NCBI RefSeq assembly: GCF_000735605.1
Contig: NZ_JPKG01000016.1
Span: 62,001-126,000 of the forward strand
Source: Allobosea sp. LC85
Lineage (GTDB): Bacteria > Pseudomonadota > Alphaproteobacteria > Rhizobiales > Beijerinckiaceae
DNA: 64,000 bases
Reading direction: 5' to 3'
Shown one piece after another: positions 28,708-36,900 of the stretch. Position 1 is the first letter of the stretch; every line of letters starts with the position of its first letter. The notes under the pieces were generated by a model. It worked only from the letters and a program-made list of their open reading frames with translations, ran no database searches and was not told where the DNA came from. Made by a program: the position numbers and the translations under genes.

Positions 28708-29949
28708 TCAGCGCGCGCCCCGCAATCGCGCCAGAAGCGCCGGCGTCGGGTAGCCATCGGCGATCTGGCCGGCACTCAGCTGGTACTGGCGCACCGCCTC
28801 GCGTGTGCCGGTGCCGATGCGCCCATCGGCATCCTGGTCGTAGAAGCCAAGCACCTTCAGCCGCCGCTGCAGATCCTTGGTTGCGGCCATGTCCAGCCGC
28901 GGCGCGGAGACCGGCCAGTCGGCCAGGATTGCGTGGCGCCCCGCGATCCGGTCGCCAAGGTGGCCGACCGCAAGGGCGTAGGCGTCGGAGGAGTTGTATT
29001 TCTTGATGACGTCGAAATTCGCGGTCAGCAGCAGGACCGGGCCGCGATAGCCGGCAGGAAAGAACAGCCGCGCCTCACCCGAGGCGGGTAGCGCCCGCCC
29101 GTCGGCACGCCTGACCCCGGCCGCGTTGAAGGCCGAGAAGCTCGCCTTGTTGATGCGGTGATCGAAATTATCCGGCAGCTTCACTTCCATGCCCCAAGGC
29201 AAGCCCGGCACCCAGCCATAACCCTTGAGGTAGTTCGCGGTCGAGGCCAGCGCGTCGCTGGTCGAGGCCCAGATATCGGCATGCCCGTCTCCGGTGAAGT
29301 CGACGGCGTATTTCATGTAGCTCGACGGCATGAACTGGGTGTGGCCCATCGCACCGGCCCAGGAGCCCCGCAGTTCGCCACGTTCGACATGGCCCTTCTC
29401 GATCAGTTCGAGCGCCGTCAGCAGTTCGTCGCGGAAGAAGTCGCCGCGGTAGCCGATATGGGCGAGCGTCGCGAGCGAGCGGATCGTATCCTTGTCGCCC
29501 TTGAACGAACCGTAATTGGTTTCCATGCCCCAGACGCCGAGCACGATCTCCTTGGGCACGCCATAGCGCGCCTCGACCTGGGCAAGCGTGCTTGCATTGT
29601 CGGCGGCAGCGTCACGCCCGCGCGCAATCCGCGTGCCACCGACAGCGTTGTTGAGATAGGTCCAGATCGGCGCCGAAAACTCCGATTGCTTCTTCGTCAG
29701 TACGACGATCGAGGCGTCCGGCGTCACCCCACGAAGGGCGAGATCGAAGGTCTTGCGCGAGATGCCACGCGCCTGCGCCTGCGGCCAGAGCTGCTGCAGG
29801 AATGCGTCGAAGGACGCCTGGCCCTGCCCGGCGGTCGCCGCATTCGTGCTGTGCGAGCGCGCCGAGGCGTTGATCGAGCCTGTCGTCTGTGCCAGCGCCG
29901 GGGCGAGGCTGGCTGCGGCCACGGCGAGGACGAGAGACAGGCGGCGCAT
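28708..29949 (-). CDS. Lytic murein transglycosylase (MltB type) with peptidoglycan-binding domain
   Basis: A 413-residue exported enzyme that cleaves the glycan strands of peptidoglycan. A signal peptide (RLSLVLAVAAASLAPALA) is followed by an MltB/RlpA-associated SLT fold. The catalytic Glu is in VLGVWGMETNYGSFKG, with GSWAGAMGHTQFMPSSYMKY and ANYLKGYGWVPGLPWGMEV further on. The C-terminal ~60 residues (KDLQRRLKVLGFYDQDADGR, then IGTGTREAVRQYQ) are a PG_binding_1 domain. Upstream, at 30014-30029, lies a perfect CtrA-type site, which suggests cell-cycle control. It precedes the DUF459 gene in the same direction. Confidence 0.93.
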   Translation of the reverse strand: MRRLSLVLAVAAASLAPALAQTTGSINASARSHSTNAATAGQGQASFDAFLQQLWPQAQARGISRKTFDLALRGVTPDASIVVLTKKQSEFSAPIWTYLNNAVGGTRIARGRDAAADNASTLAQVEARYGVPKEIVLGVWGMETNYGSFKGDKDTIRSLATLAHIGYRGDFFRDELLTALELIEKGHVERGELRGSWAGAMGHTQFMPSSYMKYAVDFTGDGHADIWASTSDALASTANYLKGYGWVPGLPWGMEVKLPDNFDHRINKASFSAFNAAGVRRADGRALPASGEARLFFPAGYRGPVLLLTANFDVIKKYNSSDAYALAVGHLGDRIAGRHAILADWPVSAPRLDMAATKDLQRRLKVLGFYDQDADGRIGTGTREAVRQYQLSAGQIADGYPTPALLARLRGAR

Positions 29950-30013
29950 GGGCAAAAAACCTTGCTAGGACAGGCTGGAGATAAACGAGTTCAGCAACAG
30001 CGCCCGAACAAGG

Positions 30014-30029
30014 TTAACCATGGGTTAAC
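30014..30029. promoter_or_regulatory. CtrA-type binding site
   Basis: TTAA, seven bases, TTAAC: an exact match to the CtrA consensus, and symmetrical so that both strands match. It lies about 65-80 bases upstream of the transglycosylase start codon and just after the galE stop codon. Confidence 0.55.
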
Positions 30030-30038
30030 GTAACGCAT

Positions 30039-31028
30039 TCAGCGCGCGTTTCGGGTCCGCAGCACCTCTTCCCAGGCCAGGGCTTGCGTCACGATCTGCG
30101 TCAGATCGTCATGTTCGGGCTGCCACCCGAGTTCGGCGCGGATGCGGTCAGCCTTGGCAACCAGGGACGCCGGATCGCCGGCGCGGCGTGGCGAGAGCTT
30201 GACCGGGAAATCCTTCCCCGACACCTGCTTCACCACCTCGACGACCTCCTTCACCGAATAGCCACGGCCATAGCCGCAGTTCAGTGTCAGGCTGCCGCCA
30301 TCATTGCGCAAATGATCGAGCGCCGCCAGATGCGCCCGCGCCAGGTCGGTGACGTGGATGTAGTCGCGCACGCAGGTGCCGTCGGGCGTCGGATAGTCCG
30401 TGCCGAAGATCTCGAGCCCGGCGCGCTGGCCGAGCGCTGCCTGGCTCGCGACCTTGATCAGATGCGTGGCGTTCGCCGAGGACTGCCCGGAGCGGCCGCG
30501 CGGATCGGCTCCGGCCACGTTGAAATAGCGCAGTGCGACATAGGTCAGGCCGTGCGCACGCGCGACATCGCCCAGCATCCACTCGCTCATCAGCTTGGAG
30601 CGGCCATAGGGATTGATCGGCGCAAGCCCGATCTCCTCGGGCACGGGGCTGACAGCCGGCTCGCCATAGACTGCTGCCGTCGAGGAGAAGATCACGTGCT
30701 TGACGCCACCACGCACTGCGCTCTCGAGCAGGGCCCGCGTCTTCACGGTATTGTTGAGATAGTAACCCAGCGGATCGGATACCGAATCGGGCACCACGAT
30801 CTTGGCGGCAAAATGCGCGATCTCGGTGATGCCATGCTCGGTGATGACGCGCTCGACCAGAGCCTGATCGCCCATATCGCCTTGGACGAATGTCGCTTCC
30901 GGTGGCACGGCCCACCAGAAACCAGTCGAGAGATCGTCGAGTACGACCACCTTCTCGCCGCGATCGAGCAGCTCCAGCACCATATGGCTGCCGATATAGC
31001 CGGCGCCGCCCGAGACCAGAATCGTCAT
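30039..31028 (-). CDS. galE: UDP-glucose 4-epimerase
   Basis: A 329-residue short-chain dehydrogenase of the extended family that interconverts UDP-glucose and UDP-galactose for polysaccharide synthesis. The NAD-binding motif is [12 protein letters not shown], the catalytic Ser/Thr region is [13 protein letters not shown], and the Tyr-Lys pair is in [15 protein letters not shown]. The C-terminal substrate domain contains [19 protein letters not shown]. The length is typical. It is divergent from galU, which makes its substrate, so the pair forms a sugar-nucleotide locus that continues with envelope genes on both sides. Confidence 0.96.
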   Translation of the reverse strand: MTILVSGGAGYIGSHMVLELLDRGEKVVVLDDLSTGFWWAVPPEATFVQGDMGDQALVERVITEHGITEIAHFAAKIVVPDSVSDPLGYYLNNTVKTRALLESAVRGGVKHVIFSSTAAVYGEPAVSPVPEEIGLAPINPYGRSKLMSEWMLGDVARAHGLTYVALRYFNVAGADPRGRSGQSSANATHLIKVASQAALGQRAGLEIFGTDYPTPDGTCVRDYIHVTDLARAHLAALDHLRNDGGSLTLNCGYGRGYSVKEVVEVVKQVSGKDFPVKLSPRRAGDPASLVAKADRIRAELGWQPEHDDLTQIVTQALAWEEVLRTRNAR

Positions 31029-31246
31029 GTATCGCCTCCGATTGTCATCGCTCTGGCATAGGCCATAAGCAAAAAGGATTGACGACGCATCAAGCGCCGA
31101 TTGGTATCACGAACGGGCTGGCCCGCCTTTCGCCAGAATTGCGCGACAGCTTGGCAACAGCTGGCATTGATCGGGGCACGCCGGCTTCCTACCCTTTGCC
31201 CTTCCGACGCAGGCGCACCAAGCTCGGTGCGCGAAATGGGTTTTTC

Positions 31247-32125
31247 ATGACGAAACGCATCCGCAAGGCCGTCCTTCCTGTCGCGGGCCTTGGTACCCGC
31301 TTCCTTCCCGCCACCAAGGCGGTCCCCAAGGAAATGCTGACCATCGTCGACCGTCCGGTCGTCCAGCATGTCGTCGACGAGGCCAGGGCAGCCGGCATCG
31401 AGCATTTCGTCTTCGTCACCGGCCGCAACAAAGGCGTGATCGAAGACCATTTCGATCTGGCCTATGAGCTCGACGACACGCTGGCCAAGCGCGGCAAGAT
31501 GAAGGAGCTGGAGGCGCTCAAGGCCGACCTGCCGCCGGCGGGCGCCGCGAGCTTCCTCCGTCAGCAGGCTCCGCTCGGCCTTGGTCACGCCGTCTGGTGT
31601 GCGCGCGACGTCATTGGTGACGAGCCCTTCGCCTTGCTGCTGCCCGACATGCTCCACCACAGCCTCGGCAAGGGCTGCCTCGCCGAGATGATCGACGCCT
31701 TCGAGAAGCATGGAGGCAACCACATGGCGGTGGCACCCGTGCCGGACGACCAGACCCACCAATACGGGATCGTCGGCGTCGAGGACGTGAAGGCCAAGGT
31801 CTCGAAGATCACCAAGATGGTCGAGAAGCCGGCAAAGGGCACAGCCCCCTCGAATCTCCACATCACCGGCCGCTACATCCTGCAGCCGACGATCTTCAAT
31901 CTGCTCGCCAACCAGGAAAAGGGCGCCGGCGGCGAAATCCAGCTCACCGATTCGATGATCGCGCTGTCCCGCCAGGAGCCCTTCTACGCGGTTCGCTTCG
32001 ATGGGGACATCTACGACACCGGTTCGAAGCTCGGCTTCCTGACCGCCAACATCGCCTATGCGCTCCAGCGCGGCGACCTTGGCCCGCAGTTGCGCGCGGA
32101 AATCGACCGGCTGCTTGAGGCCTAG
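31247..32125 (+). CDS. galU: UTP-glucose-1-phosphate uridylyltransferase
   Basis: A 292-residue nucleotidyltransferase producing UDP-glucose from UTP and glucose-1-phosphate. The N-terminal signature is [19 protein letters not shown] (nucleotide loop), followed by [20 protein letters not shown]; the sugar-phosphate part includes [20 protein letters not shown] and [19 protein letters not shown], then [12 protein letters not shown]. The reading frame is open far upstream (to 30890), but homology and length begin at the ATG at 31247. Divergent from galE; a double hairpin follows the stop codon. Confidence 0.96.
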   Translation: MTKRIRKAVLPVAGLGTRFLPATKAVPKEMLTIVDRPVVQHVVDEARAAGIEHFVFVTGRNKGVIEDHFDLAYELDDTLAKRGKMKELEALKADLPPAGAASFLRQQAPLGLGHAVWCARDVIGDEPFALLLPDMLHHSLGKGCLAEMIDAFEKHGGNHMAVAPVPDDQTHQYGIVGVEDVKAKVSKITKMVEKPAKGTAPSNLHITGRYILQPTIFNLLANQEKGAGGEIQLTDSMIALSRQEPFYAVRFDGDIYDTGSKLGFLTANIAYALQRGDLGPQLRAEIDRLLEA

Positions 32126-32138
32126 CCGTTGCACGGCC

Positions 32139-32210
32139 ATTCCCGGGTCAGGCCCAGGGCCGGCCCGGGAATCGGGAGACGATGAGATGGTCGGCTCAGA
32201 GCCGACCATC
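32139..32210. terminator. Double hairpin after galU
   Basis: Two perfect inverted repeats in tandem: ATTCCCGGG/CCCGGGAAT (32139-32172, with an inner GGCC/GGCC stem) and GATGGTCGGCT with its complement (32186-32210, loop CAG). They separate the convergent galU and outer membrane protein genes. There is no long T-run, so the second is the better terminator candidate by stem length only. Confidence 0.6.
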
Positions 32211-32224
32211 ATGCCAAGCTTGGT

Positions 32225-33769
32225 TCAGAACTGCAGCCGCAGGCCGACCTGCGCGACATTGGCCGTGTAGTCCGAGCTCGGCGCAGTCGAGTTCAGGCGC
32301 TCATGGGTGAAACTCGCCCGCACGGCGAAGGTCCGCGTCAGCTTGTATTCGAGCCGGGCGCCGATGGCCGTATAGTCCTCGCGCAGCCCCTGCCCCTCAT
32401 AGGTGGTGCGACCGAAGGTGGTGAAGCCGGTCACCGTCAGATTGCGGCGCAAGGCATGAGCAACTTCGAGATTGATCCGGCGCGCCCAGGTGCCGCTGCT
32501 GCCCGCAATCGTCGTGTCGCCAAGTTCAGAAGTGCCGCGCAGCGTCACCGTCGTCAGAGGCGTCGGCGTCCACAGGATCGCGGCATCGCCAACCATGCCG
32601 CGCAGGTTTTTCAGCCGGGGATCCTCATAGGCCCGGTCCTGATAGCCGACCGAGACTTCACCCGTGACCAGCCGGCTGATTTCGAAGGTGGAGCCGACAC
32701 TGGCGGTGTGTCCGTTCGAAGAGCGCTCAAATCCATTGGAATCCACCCGCTGGTCGTACTGGCGCGTGTCGATCTCGCCCTGGATGAAAGGCCTGAAGCC
32801 CGGCGTCAGCTCATAGCCGGCCCGCAGCCGCAAGCCGTACTGTGTCTGGTTGCGGTCGGCCTGGCTCAGGGTGGCGCCGCTGATCAGCTTCGCGTCCTCG
32901 TAGTCCTGGCGGTCGACCGAACCCCGCAGCGTCAGTTGCAGACGGTTGATGTCATGCGTGACACCGGCCGAGCCGCCATAGAAATAGGTCAGCGGCCGGC
33001 CGACGACCGGCGCATCGAGATCCGGCGAGCCGGGACGCTGCGTATCGAGCCTGAAGCGACTTTCGAGCAGTATCCGGGTATCGCGGGCGGCATCGAGCCG
33101 GAGATCAAGCGCCCCCTCGCCATCCGGGCGCGAGGCTTCGCCGTCGCGGAAATACTCGGAATAGGCGCCGCGCAACCTGCCCCTCAACTGATGCACGTTC
33201 CAGTCCGACCGGATGCCGAGCTCACCTTCATAACGGGCAAAGCCTGAGCCCTGACTGGGGCCGGCGATGCGCTGCGGATTGCTGTCATAGCCAACTGAAT
33301 TCGTCGTCGCCGGGGTCAGGGTGACATTGCCAAGCCTGAGTCCCAGCGGCGCGTAGGGGTCTTCCTCGACAAGCGAGCGCCGCCGCAGCGGCGGCGGAGC
33401 CGCCGGGCTTGGTGGCGGCAATGTCGAAACGGCCGGTTGCGGCGCACGGAACTGGCGCTGCGTGACGCCGCGCAGGCCTGGCGCCTGGACCGGGCGGCTG
33501 GCGCGCAGCGGCGCACGATTGGAAATCGTCGAAGGCTGGTTCTGGATCAGGGCGGCCGGATCACGCACTGCCTCGGGAATCGGCGAGGTCGCGTTCTGCT
33601 GTGCCGGATCGGGGGTTGGCTGGGCCTGGGCGACATAGGCGGGCACGGTGCTGCGCAGGTTCGGAGCCCGTGCCTGTTGCGCCCATGCCTCATCGATTGC
33701 AGGCCATGCCGCCGCAAGGCCTGCTGCCGCAACGCCTGTTAAAAGCACGGTCGTGACGCGACGGGACAC
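32225..33769 (-). CDS. Outer membrane beta-barrel protein (BBP2-like)
   Basis: A 514-residue protein with a signal peptide (VTTVLLTGVAAAGLAAAWPA, cleavage after AWA). It has a Pro/Gln-rich periplasmic linker to about residue 135, and then alternating hydrophobic/polar strands with tight turns up to the terminal ANVAQVGLRLQF, the C-terminal Phe required for BAM recognition. Repeated patterns such as RLRGAYSEYFRDGE, ILLESRFRLDTQ, LTLRGSVDRQDYED and GLRLRAGYELT are amphipathic strands of a barrel with about 16-18 strands. This fits the putative beta-barrel porin 2 family, often linked to exopolysaccharide loci, consistent with galE/galU next door. GTG start. Confidence 0.82.
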   Translation of the reverse strand: MSRRVTTVLLTGVAAAGLAAAWPAIDEAWAQQARAPNLRSTVPAYVAQAQPTPDPAQQNATSPIPEAVRDPAALIQNQPSTISNRAPLRASRPVQAPGLRGVTQRQFRAPQPAVSTLPPPSPAAPPPLRRRSLVEEDPYAPLGLRLGNVTLTPATTNSVGYDSNPQRIAGPSQGSGFARYEGELGIRSDWNVHQLRGRLRGAYSEYFRDGEASRPDGEGALDLRLDAARDTRILLESRFRLDTQRPGSPDLDAPVVGRPLTYFYGGSAGVTHDINRLQLTLRGSVDRQDYEDAKLISGATLSQADRNQTQYGLRLRAGYELTPGFRPFIQGEIDTRQYDQRVDSNGFERSSNGHTASVGSTFEISRLVTGEVSVGYQDRAYEDPRLKNLRGMVGDAAILWTPTPLTTVTLRGTSELGDTTIAGSSGTWARRINLEVAHALRRNLTVTGFTTFGRTTYEGQGLREDYTAIGARLEYKLTRTFAVRASFTHERLNSTAPSSDYTANVAQVGLRLQF

Positions 33770-33879
33770 GAGGAGAGCGAACTCCGGAACAAGCCAAGAC
33801 GCGCCCGGATGGCGCGCATGGTTAACGGAGTTAGAACGAAGAGGGTTAACGTGCCGTCAATGTAGTCCAGCCGCGAGGC

Positions 33880-34899
33880 TTGGCGGTGGAATTCCCTGCC
33901 CTGCCTGTGCTAGACGCCCCAGCCATGACAGCCGATATCCGCGCCTCGGCGCTCCGCACCATCGCGACCGAGCGCACCGGGCTCGATACGCTTCATACCG
34001 CGCTCGCCAATGGCCTGGGCGAGCCCTTTGCCGCCGCCGTGGAGTTGATCCGCGCCGCCTCCGGGCGTGTCGTCGTCACCGGCATGGGCAAATCGGGCCA
34101 TGTCGGGCGCAAGCTCGCGGCGACCTTGGCCTCGACCGGAACACCCGCACATTTCGTTCATCCGGCCGAAGCGAGCCATGGCGATCTCGGCATGGTCCAG
34201 CCTGAGGACGTCGTCATTGCGCTCTCCTGGTCGGGAGAGGCAGCAGAACTTTCCGCCATCGTCGCCTATACCCGCCGTTTCCGTGTCGGCCTGATTGCCC
34301 TGACCGCGAATGCCGAGAGCGCGCTTGGCCGCGAGGCCGACATTGCCCTCGTGATCCCGAAGGCGGAGGAAGCCTGCCCGAACGGACTCGCCCCGACGAC
34401 CTCGACGACAATGCAGATCGCGCTTGGGGATGCGCTCGCGATCGCGCTGCTCGAGGCCCGTGGCTTTTCGCGCCAGGACTTCTTTGTCTATCACCCCGGC
34501 GGCAAGCTCGGCGCGCAGCTCAAGACGGTCGAGAGCATCATGCATCGTGGCGAGGCTCTCCCCCGCGTCGGCCTCAACACCGCGCTGCCGGATGTGATCG
34601 CGATGATCTCGGCCAAGGGTTTTGGCTGCGCGATCGTCACCGATCTCGAAGGGCGACTCGCCGGGATCGTCACCGATGGAGATCTGCGCCGCAAGCTCGG
34701 CTCCGGCGGCCCGACCGCCTTGCGCGCCCGCGACGTGATGAGCCCATCCCCGCGCCGCATCGCGCCTGACGCGCTGGCCGTCGAGGCCCTCGAGATGGTC
34801 AACCGGCTGCGCATCACGGCGTTGGTGGTTGCGGATATCGGGGCACGTCCGGTCGGCCTCGTCCATGTGCATGACCTGCTGACGCTCGGCGTCGCCTGA
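33880..34899 (+). CDS. kdsD: Arabinose-5-phosphate isomerase (KpsF/GutQ family)
   Basis: Converts ribulose-5-phosphate to arabinose-5-phosphate, the precursor of KDO in lipopolysaccharide. The SIS domain (residues ~50-200) shows RVVVTGMGKSGHVGRKLAAT, HPAEASHGDLGMV, VIALSWSGEAAEL and ACPNGLAPTTSTTMQIALGD. Two CBS domains follow from about residue 220 to the end (VESIMHRG; VTDLEGRLAGIVTDGDLRR; ARDVMSPSPRRI). GTG at 33880 has GAGG upstream; an ATG at 33925 is the alternative start. It fits the envelope-sugar theme of this stretch. Convergent with the LysR gene, with only four bases between the stops. Confidence 0.93.
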   Translation: MAVEFPALPVLDAPAMTADIRASALRTIATERTGLDTLHTALANGLGEPFAAAVELIRAASGRVVVTGMGKSGHVGRKLAATLASTGTPAHFVHPAEASHGDLGMVQPEDVVIALSWSGEAAELSAIVAYTRRFRVGLIALTANAESALGREADIALVIPKAEEACPNGLAPTTSTTMQIALGDALAIALLEARGFSRQDFFVYHPGGKLGAQLKTVESIMHRGEALPRVGLNTALPDVIAMISAKGFGCAIVTDLEGRLAGIVTDGDLRRKLGSGGPTALRARDVMSPSPRRIAPDALAVEALEMVNRLRITALVVADIGARPVGLVHVHDLLTLGVA

Positions 34900-34903
34900 G
34901 CTG

Positions 34904-35767
34904 TCAGGTCAGCCGCTCGCGCAATTCCTTCGCGGCGTGCCGAGTGAAGGCTCGGACCCGCGCCGAATGGCGCAGATCGGGATGGGTCAAAACCCAGATC
35001 TCGGATGCAAGTTCGGGAACCGGCTCGCTCAGGCGAGCCAACCCGAGGGCTGGCTCGTCGCCGAGATAGCTCGGCAAAAGTGCAAAGGCTCCTGATCGCG
35101 CAGCAACCGCCGCTGCGAAGAACGAATCCACGGTTGCGCCGACCCGATCCGTCGGGACGTGATCCCGCAGCCAGCGCGCCGCCGGGGCGTGCATCAGGGC
35201 GGGCGCCAGGCCGATCCAGCGCCGTATCGCCAGAAGCTCGGCCATGTCTCGCACAACGCCATCGCCATTCGCCGAATAGGCTGCAAAGCCAAAGCGCCCG
35301 GCCCGCTGCCCGACCAGGGCCTCCGGCGGAGCGCGCGTCGGCCTGATTGCGACATCGGCCTCGTTGCGCGCCATATCGGCCATCGCGTTTGAGAATTGCA
35401 GCTCAACCGACATGTGCGGATGCTCTTCGGCGAAGGCGAGCACGATCGGCGCGACGATATAGGCGAGCGTATCGGCCGTCGTGACCTTCAGCGTGCCCCG
35501 CAGGCGGTTGTCCCGTCCGGCGACCGTCCGGTTCAGTTCATCCAGCCGCTGCTCGATGTCACCCGCGCGCTGGATGATCTCCTCGGCGCGTGCCGTCGGG
35601 ACATACCCGTCCGCTCCACGCTCGAAGAGCGGATTGCCGAGGCGGCGTTCCAGCGCCCCGAGCCTGCGATAGGCCGTCGCCGGATGGGTCTGGAGCATCT
35701 CGGCCACCTGCTTCATCCGGCCGGCGCGCGCGATGGCGAGGATCAGGGCGAGATCGTCATGGCTCAG
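34904..35767 (-). CDS. LysR-type regulator with a non-standard or damaged start
   Basis: A LysR-family regulator: N-terminal winged helix, then a co-inducer domain (GTLKVTTADTLAYIVAPIVL). The first in-frame ATG (35716) lies inside the helix-turn-helix (MKQVAEMLQTHPATAYRRLG), so a protein from there would lack helix 1. The frame stays open upstream and encodes the missing helix, SHDDLALILAIARAGR, but before the next stop it has no ATG, GTG or TTG. A CTG at 35765-35767, just where family members start, is my choice (287 residues); ATT at 35768-35770 or a frameshift from the ATG at 35779-35781 are alternatives. It is divergent from the azoreductase-SMR operon, its likely target. Confidence 0.8.
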   Translation of the reverse strand: MSHDDLALILAIARAGRMKQVAEMLQTHPATAYRRLGALERRLGNPLFERGADGYVPTARAEEIIQRAGDIEQRLDELNRTVAGRDNRLRGTLKVTTADTLAYIVAPIVLAFAEEHPHMSVELQFSNAMADMARNEADVAIRPTRAPPEALVGQRAGRFGFAAYSANGDGVVRDMAELLAIRRWIGLAPALMHAPAARWLRDHVPTDRVGATVDSFFAAAVAARSGAFALLPSYLGDEPALGLARLSEPVPELASEIWVLTHPDLRHSARVRAFTRHAAKELRERLT

Positions 35768-35889
35768 AATCGTCGTCGCATTCCTGCGAATGGATTTCGC
35801 GTATCAAGCATTTCGATTCGCATCATTGCAATCCAAGCTTCACGCATTCGCTCCCGGATGGAGCGCTCGCGCTACGAGGTTTGCGTCAC

Positions 35890-36564
35890 ATGACACGGCT
35901 GCTCTTCATCCAGGCTTCCCCGCGAAAGGGGGATTCGGCCTCGCTTTCCAGCGCACGGCACTTCCTTGGCTCCCTCCAGGCAAGGCTGCCCACACTCTTG
36001 GTCGATACGCTCGATCTCTGGACGGCGGATCTGCCGGAATTCGACGGCGCCATGCTCGCGGCGAAATATGCCCGCCTCGCAAGGCGCGATCTCGACGCCC
36101 CCGAACAGGCGGCCTGGCGGGTCATCGAAGGGATGATCGCCCGTCTCGCCGAAGCCGATCTCGTGCTGATCGCGACGCCGATGTGGAATTTCGGCATCCC
36201 CTACAAGCTCAAGCACTGGATCGACCTCATCACCCAGCCGGGACTTAGCTTTTCCTTCGATCCCGCGACGGGATACAGGCCGCTGCTGAGGTCGCGCCCG
36301 ACGCTCGCCATCCTCGCAAGCGCCGGTGACTACAGCGAAGGGCCGAGCCGCGGCCGGCCCGATCTCGCGACGCCCTACATCAAGGCTGGCCTCGGCTTCA
36401 TCGGCCTCAGCGACGCCATCGTGGTCGGCCAGGGGCCCACGATCGGCCCTGACGATGCGGTGGCGCAAGGCCAGGCGCGCGCGCATGCCCGTCTTGAAGA
36501 GATCGCCGCCAGCTTTGCGGCCACGGTCGGTGTTGGCGGAGAACGGCTCAGGAGCGCCTCATGA
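35890..36564 (+). CDS. azoR: FMN-dependent NADH-azoreductase (flavodoxin-like fold)
   Basis: A 224-residue flavoprotein of the AzoR/NQO family that reduces quinones and azo compounds with NAD(P)H. Features are the N-terminal LLFIQASPRKGDSASLS (FMN phosphate loop), WTADLPEFDGAMLAAKYARL, and the signature LIATPMWNFGIPYKLKHWID, then ILASAGDYSEG. The long frame starts at 35590, but the ATG at 35890 starts the fold and has GAGG upstream. Its stop overlaps the start of the SMR gene (ATGA), so the two are translationally coupled. The divergent LysR gene probably controls both. Likely role: quinone or electrophile detoxification. Confidence 0.92.
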   Translation: MTRLLFIQASPRKGDSASLSSARHFLGSLQARLPTLLVDTLDLWTADLPEFDGAMLAAKYARLARRDLDAPEQAAWRVIEGMIARLAEADLVLIATPMWNFGIPYKLKHWIDLITQPGLSFSFDPATGYRPLLRSRPTLAILASAGDYSEGPSRGRPDLATPYIKAGLGFIGLSDAIVVGQGPTIGPDDAVAQGQARAHARLEEIAASFAATVGVGGERLRSAS

Positions 36565-36887
36565 CGACAGGCTGGGCCTGGATCGCCCTCGTCGTCTCCG
36601 GCATCGTCGATGTCGCCTGGGCGCTCAGCATGAAGAAGGCCGCCGGCTTTCGCGACCTGCCATGGGCACTCGCCTCAATGGCACTTCTGGTCGTCTTCGT
36701 CGTGCTTTTGATCAAGGCGCTGGACGTGCTGCCGCTCGGCACGGCCTATGCGGTCTGGACAGGCATCGGAGCGCTCGGCTCGGTGCTCGTCGGCATCCTC
36801 GTCTTCGGCGAGCCGGCCACGATCGCCCGTCTGTTCTGGATCGCGCTGGTGCTCGCCGGCATCATCGGCCTGAAAACGACGGCGTGA
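36561..36887 (+). CDS. SMR-family transporter with Asp in place of the essential Glu
   Basis: A 108-residue, four-helix small multidrug resistance protein of the SugE/Gdx type, with PLGTAYAVWTGIGALGSVLV in helix 3. At the position of the conserved helix-1 glutamate it has aspartate (D17 in VSGIVDVAWALSMKK); the other SMR protein of the window keeps Glu. The change is conservative in charge, so proton coupling may persist with altered pKa and specificity. It overlaps azoR by four bases and should be co-expressed with it. No second SMR partner gene is adjacent, so a homodimer is expected. Substrate unknown. Confidence 0.9.
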   Translation: MTTGWAWIALVVSGIVDVAWALSMKKAAGFRDLPWALASMALLVVFVVLLIKALDVLPLGTAYAVWTGIGALGSVLVGILVFGEPATIARLFWIALVLAGIIGLKTTA

Positions 36888-36900
36888 ACGGGTTCCCCGC

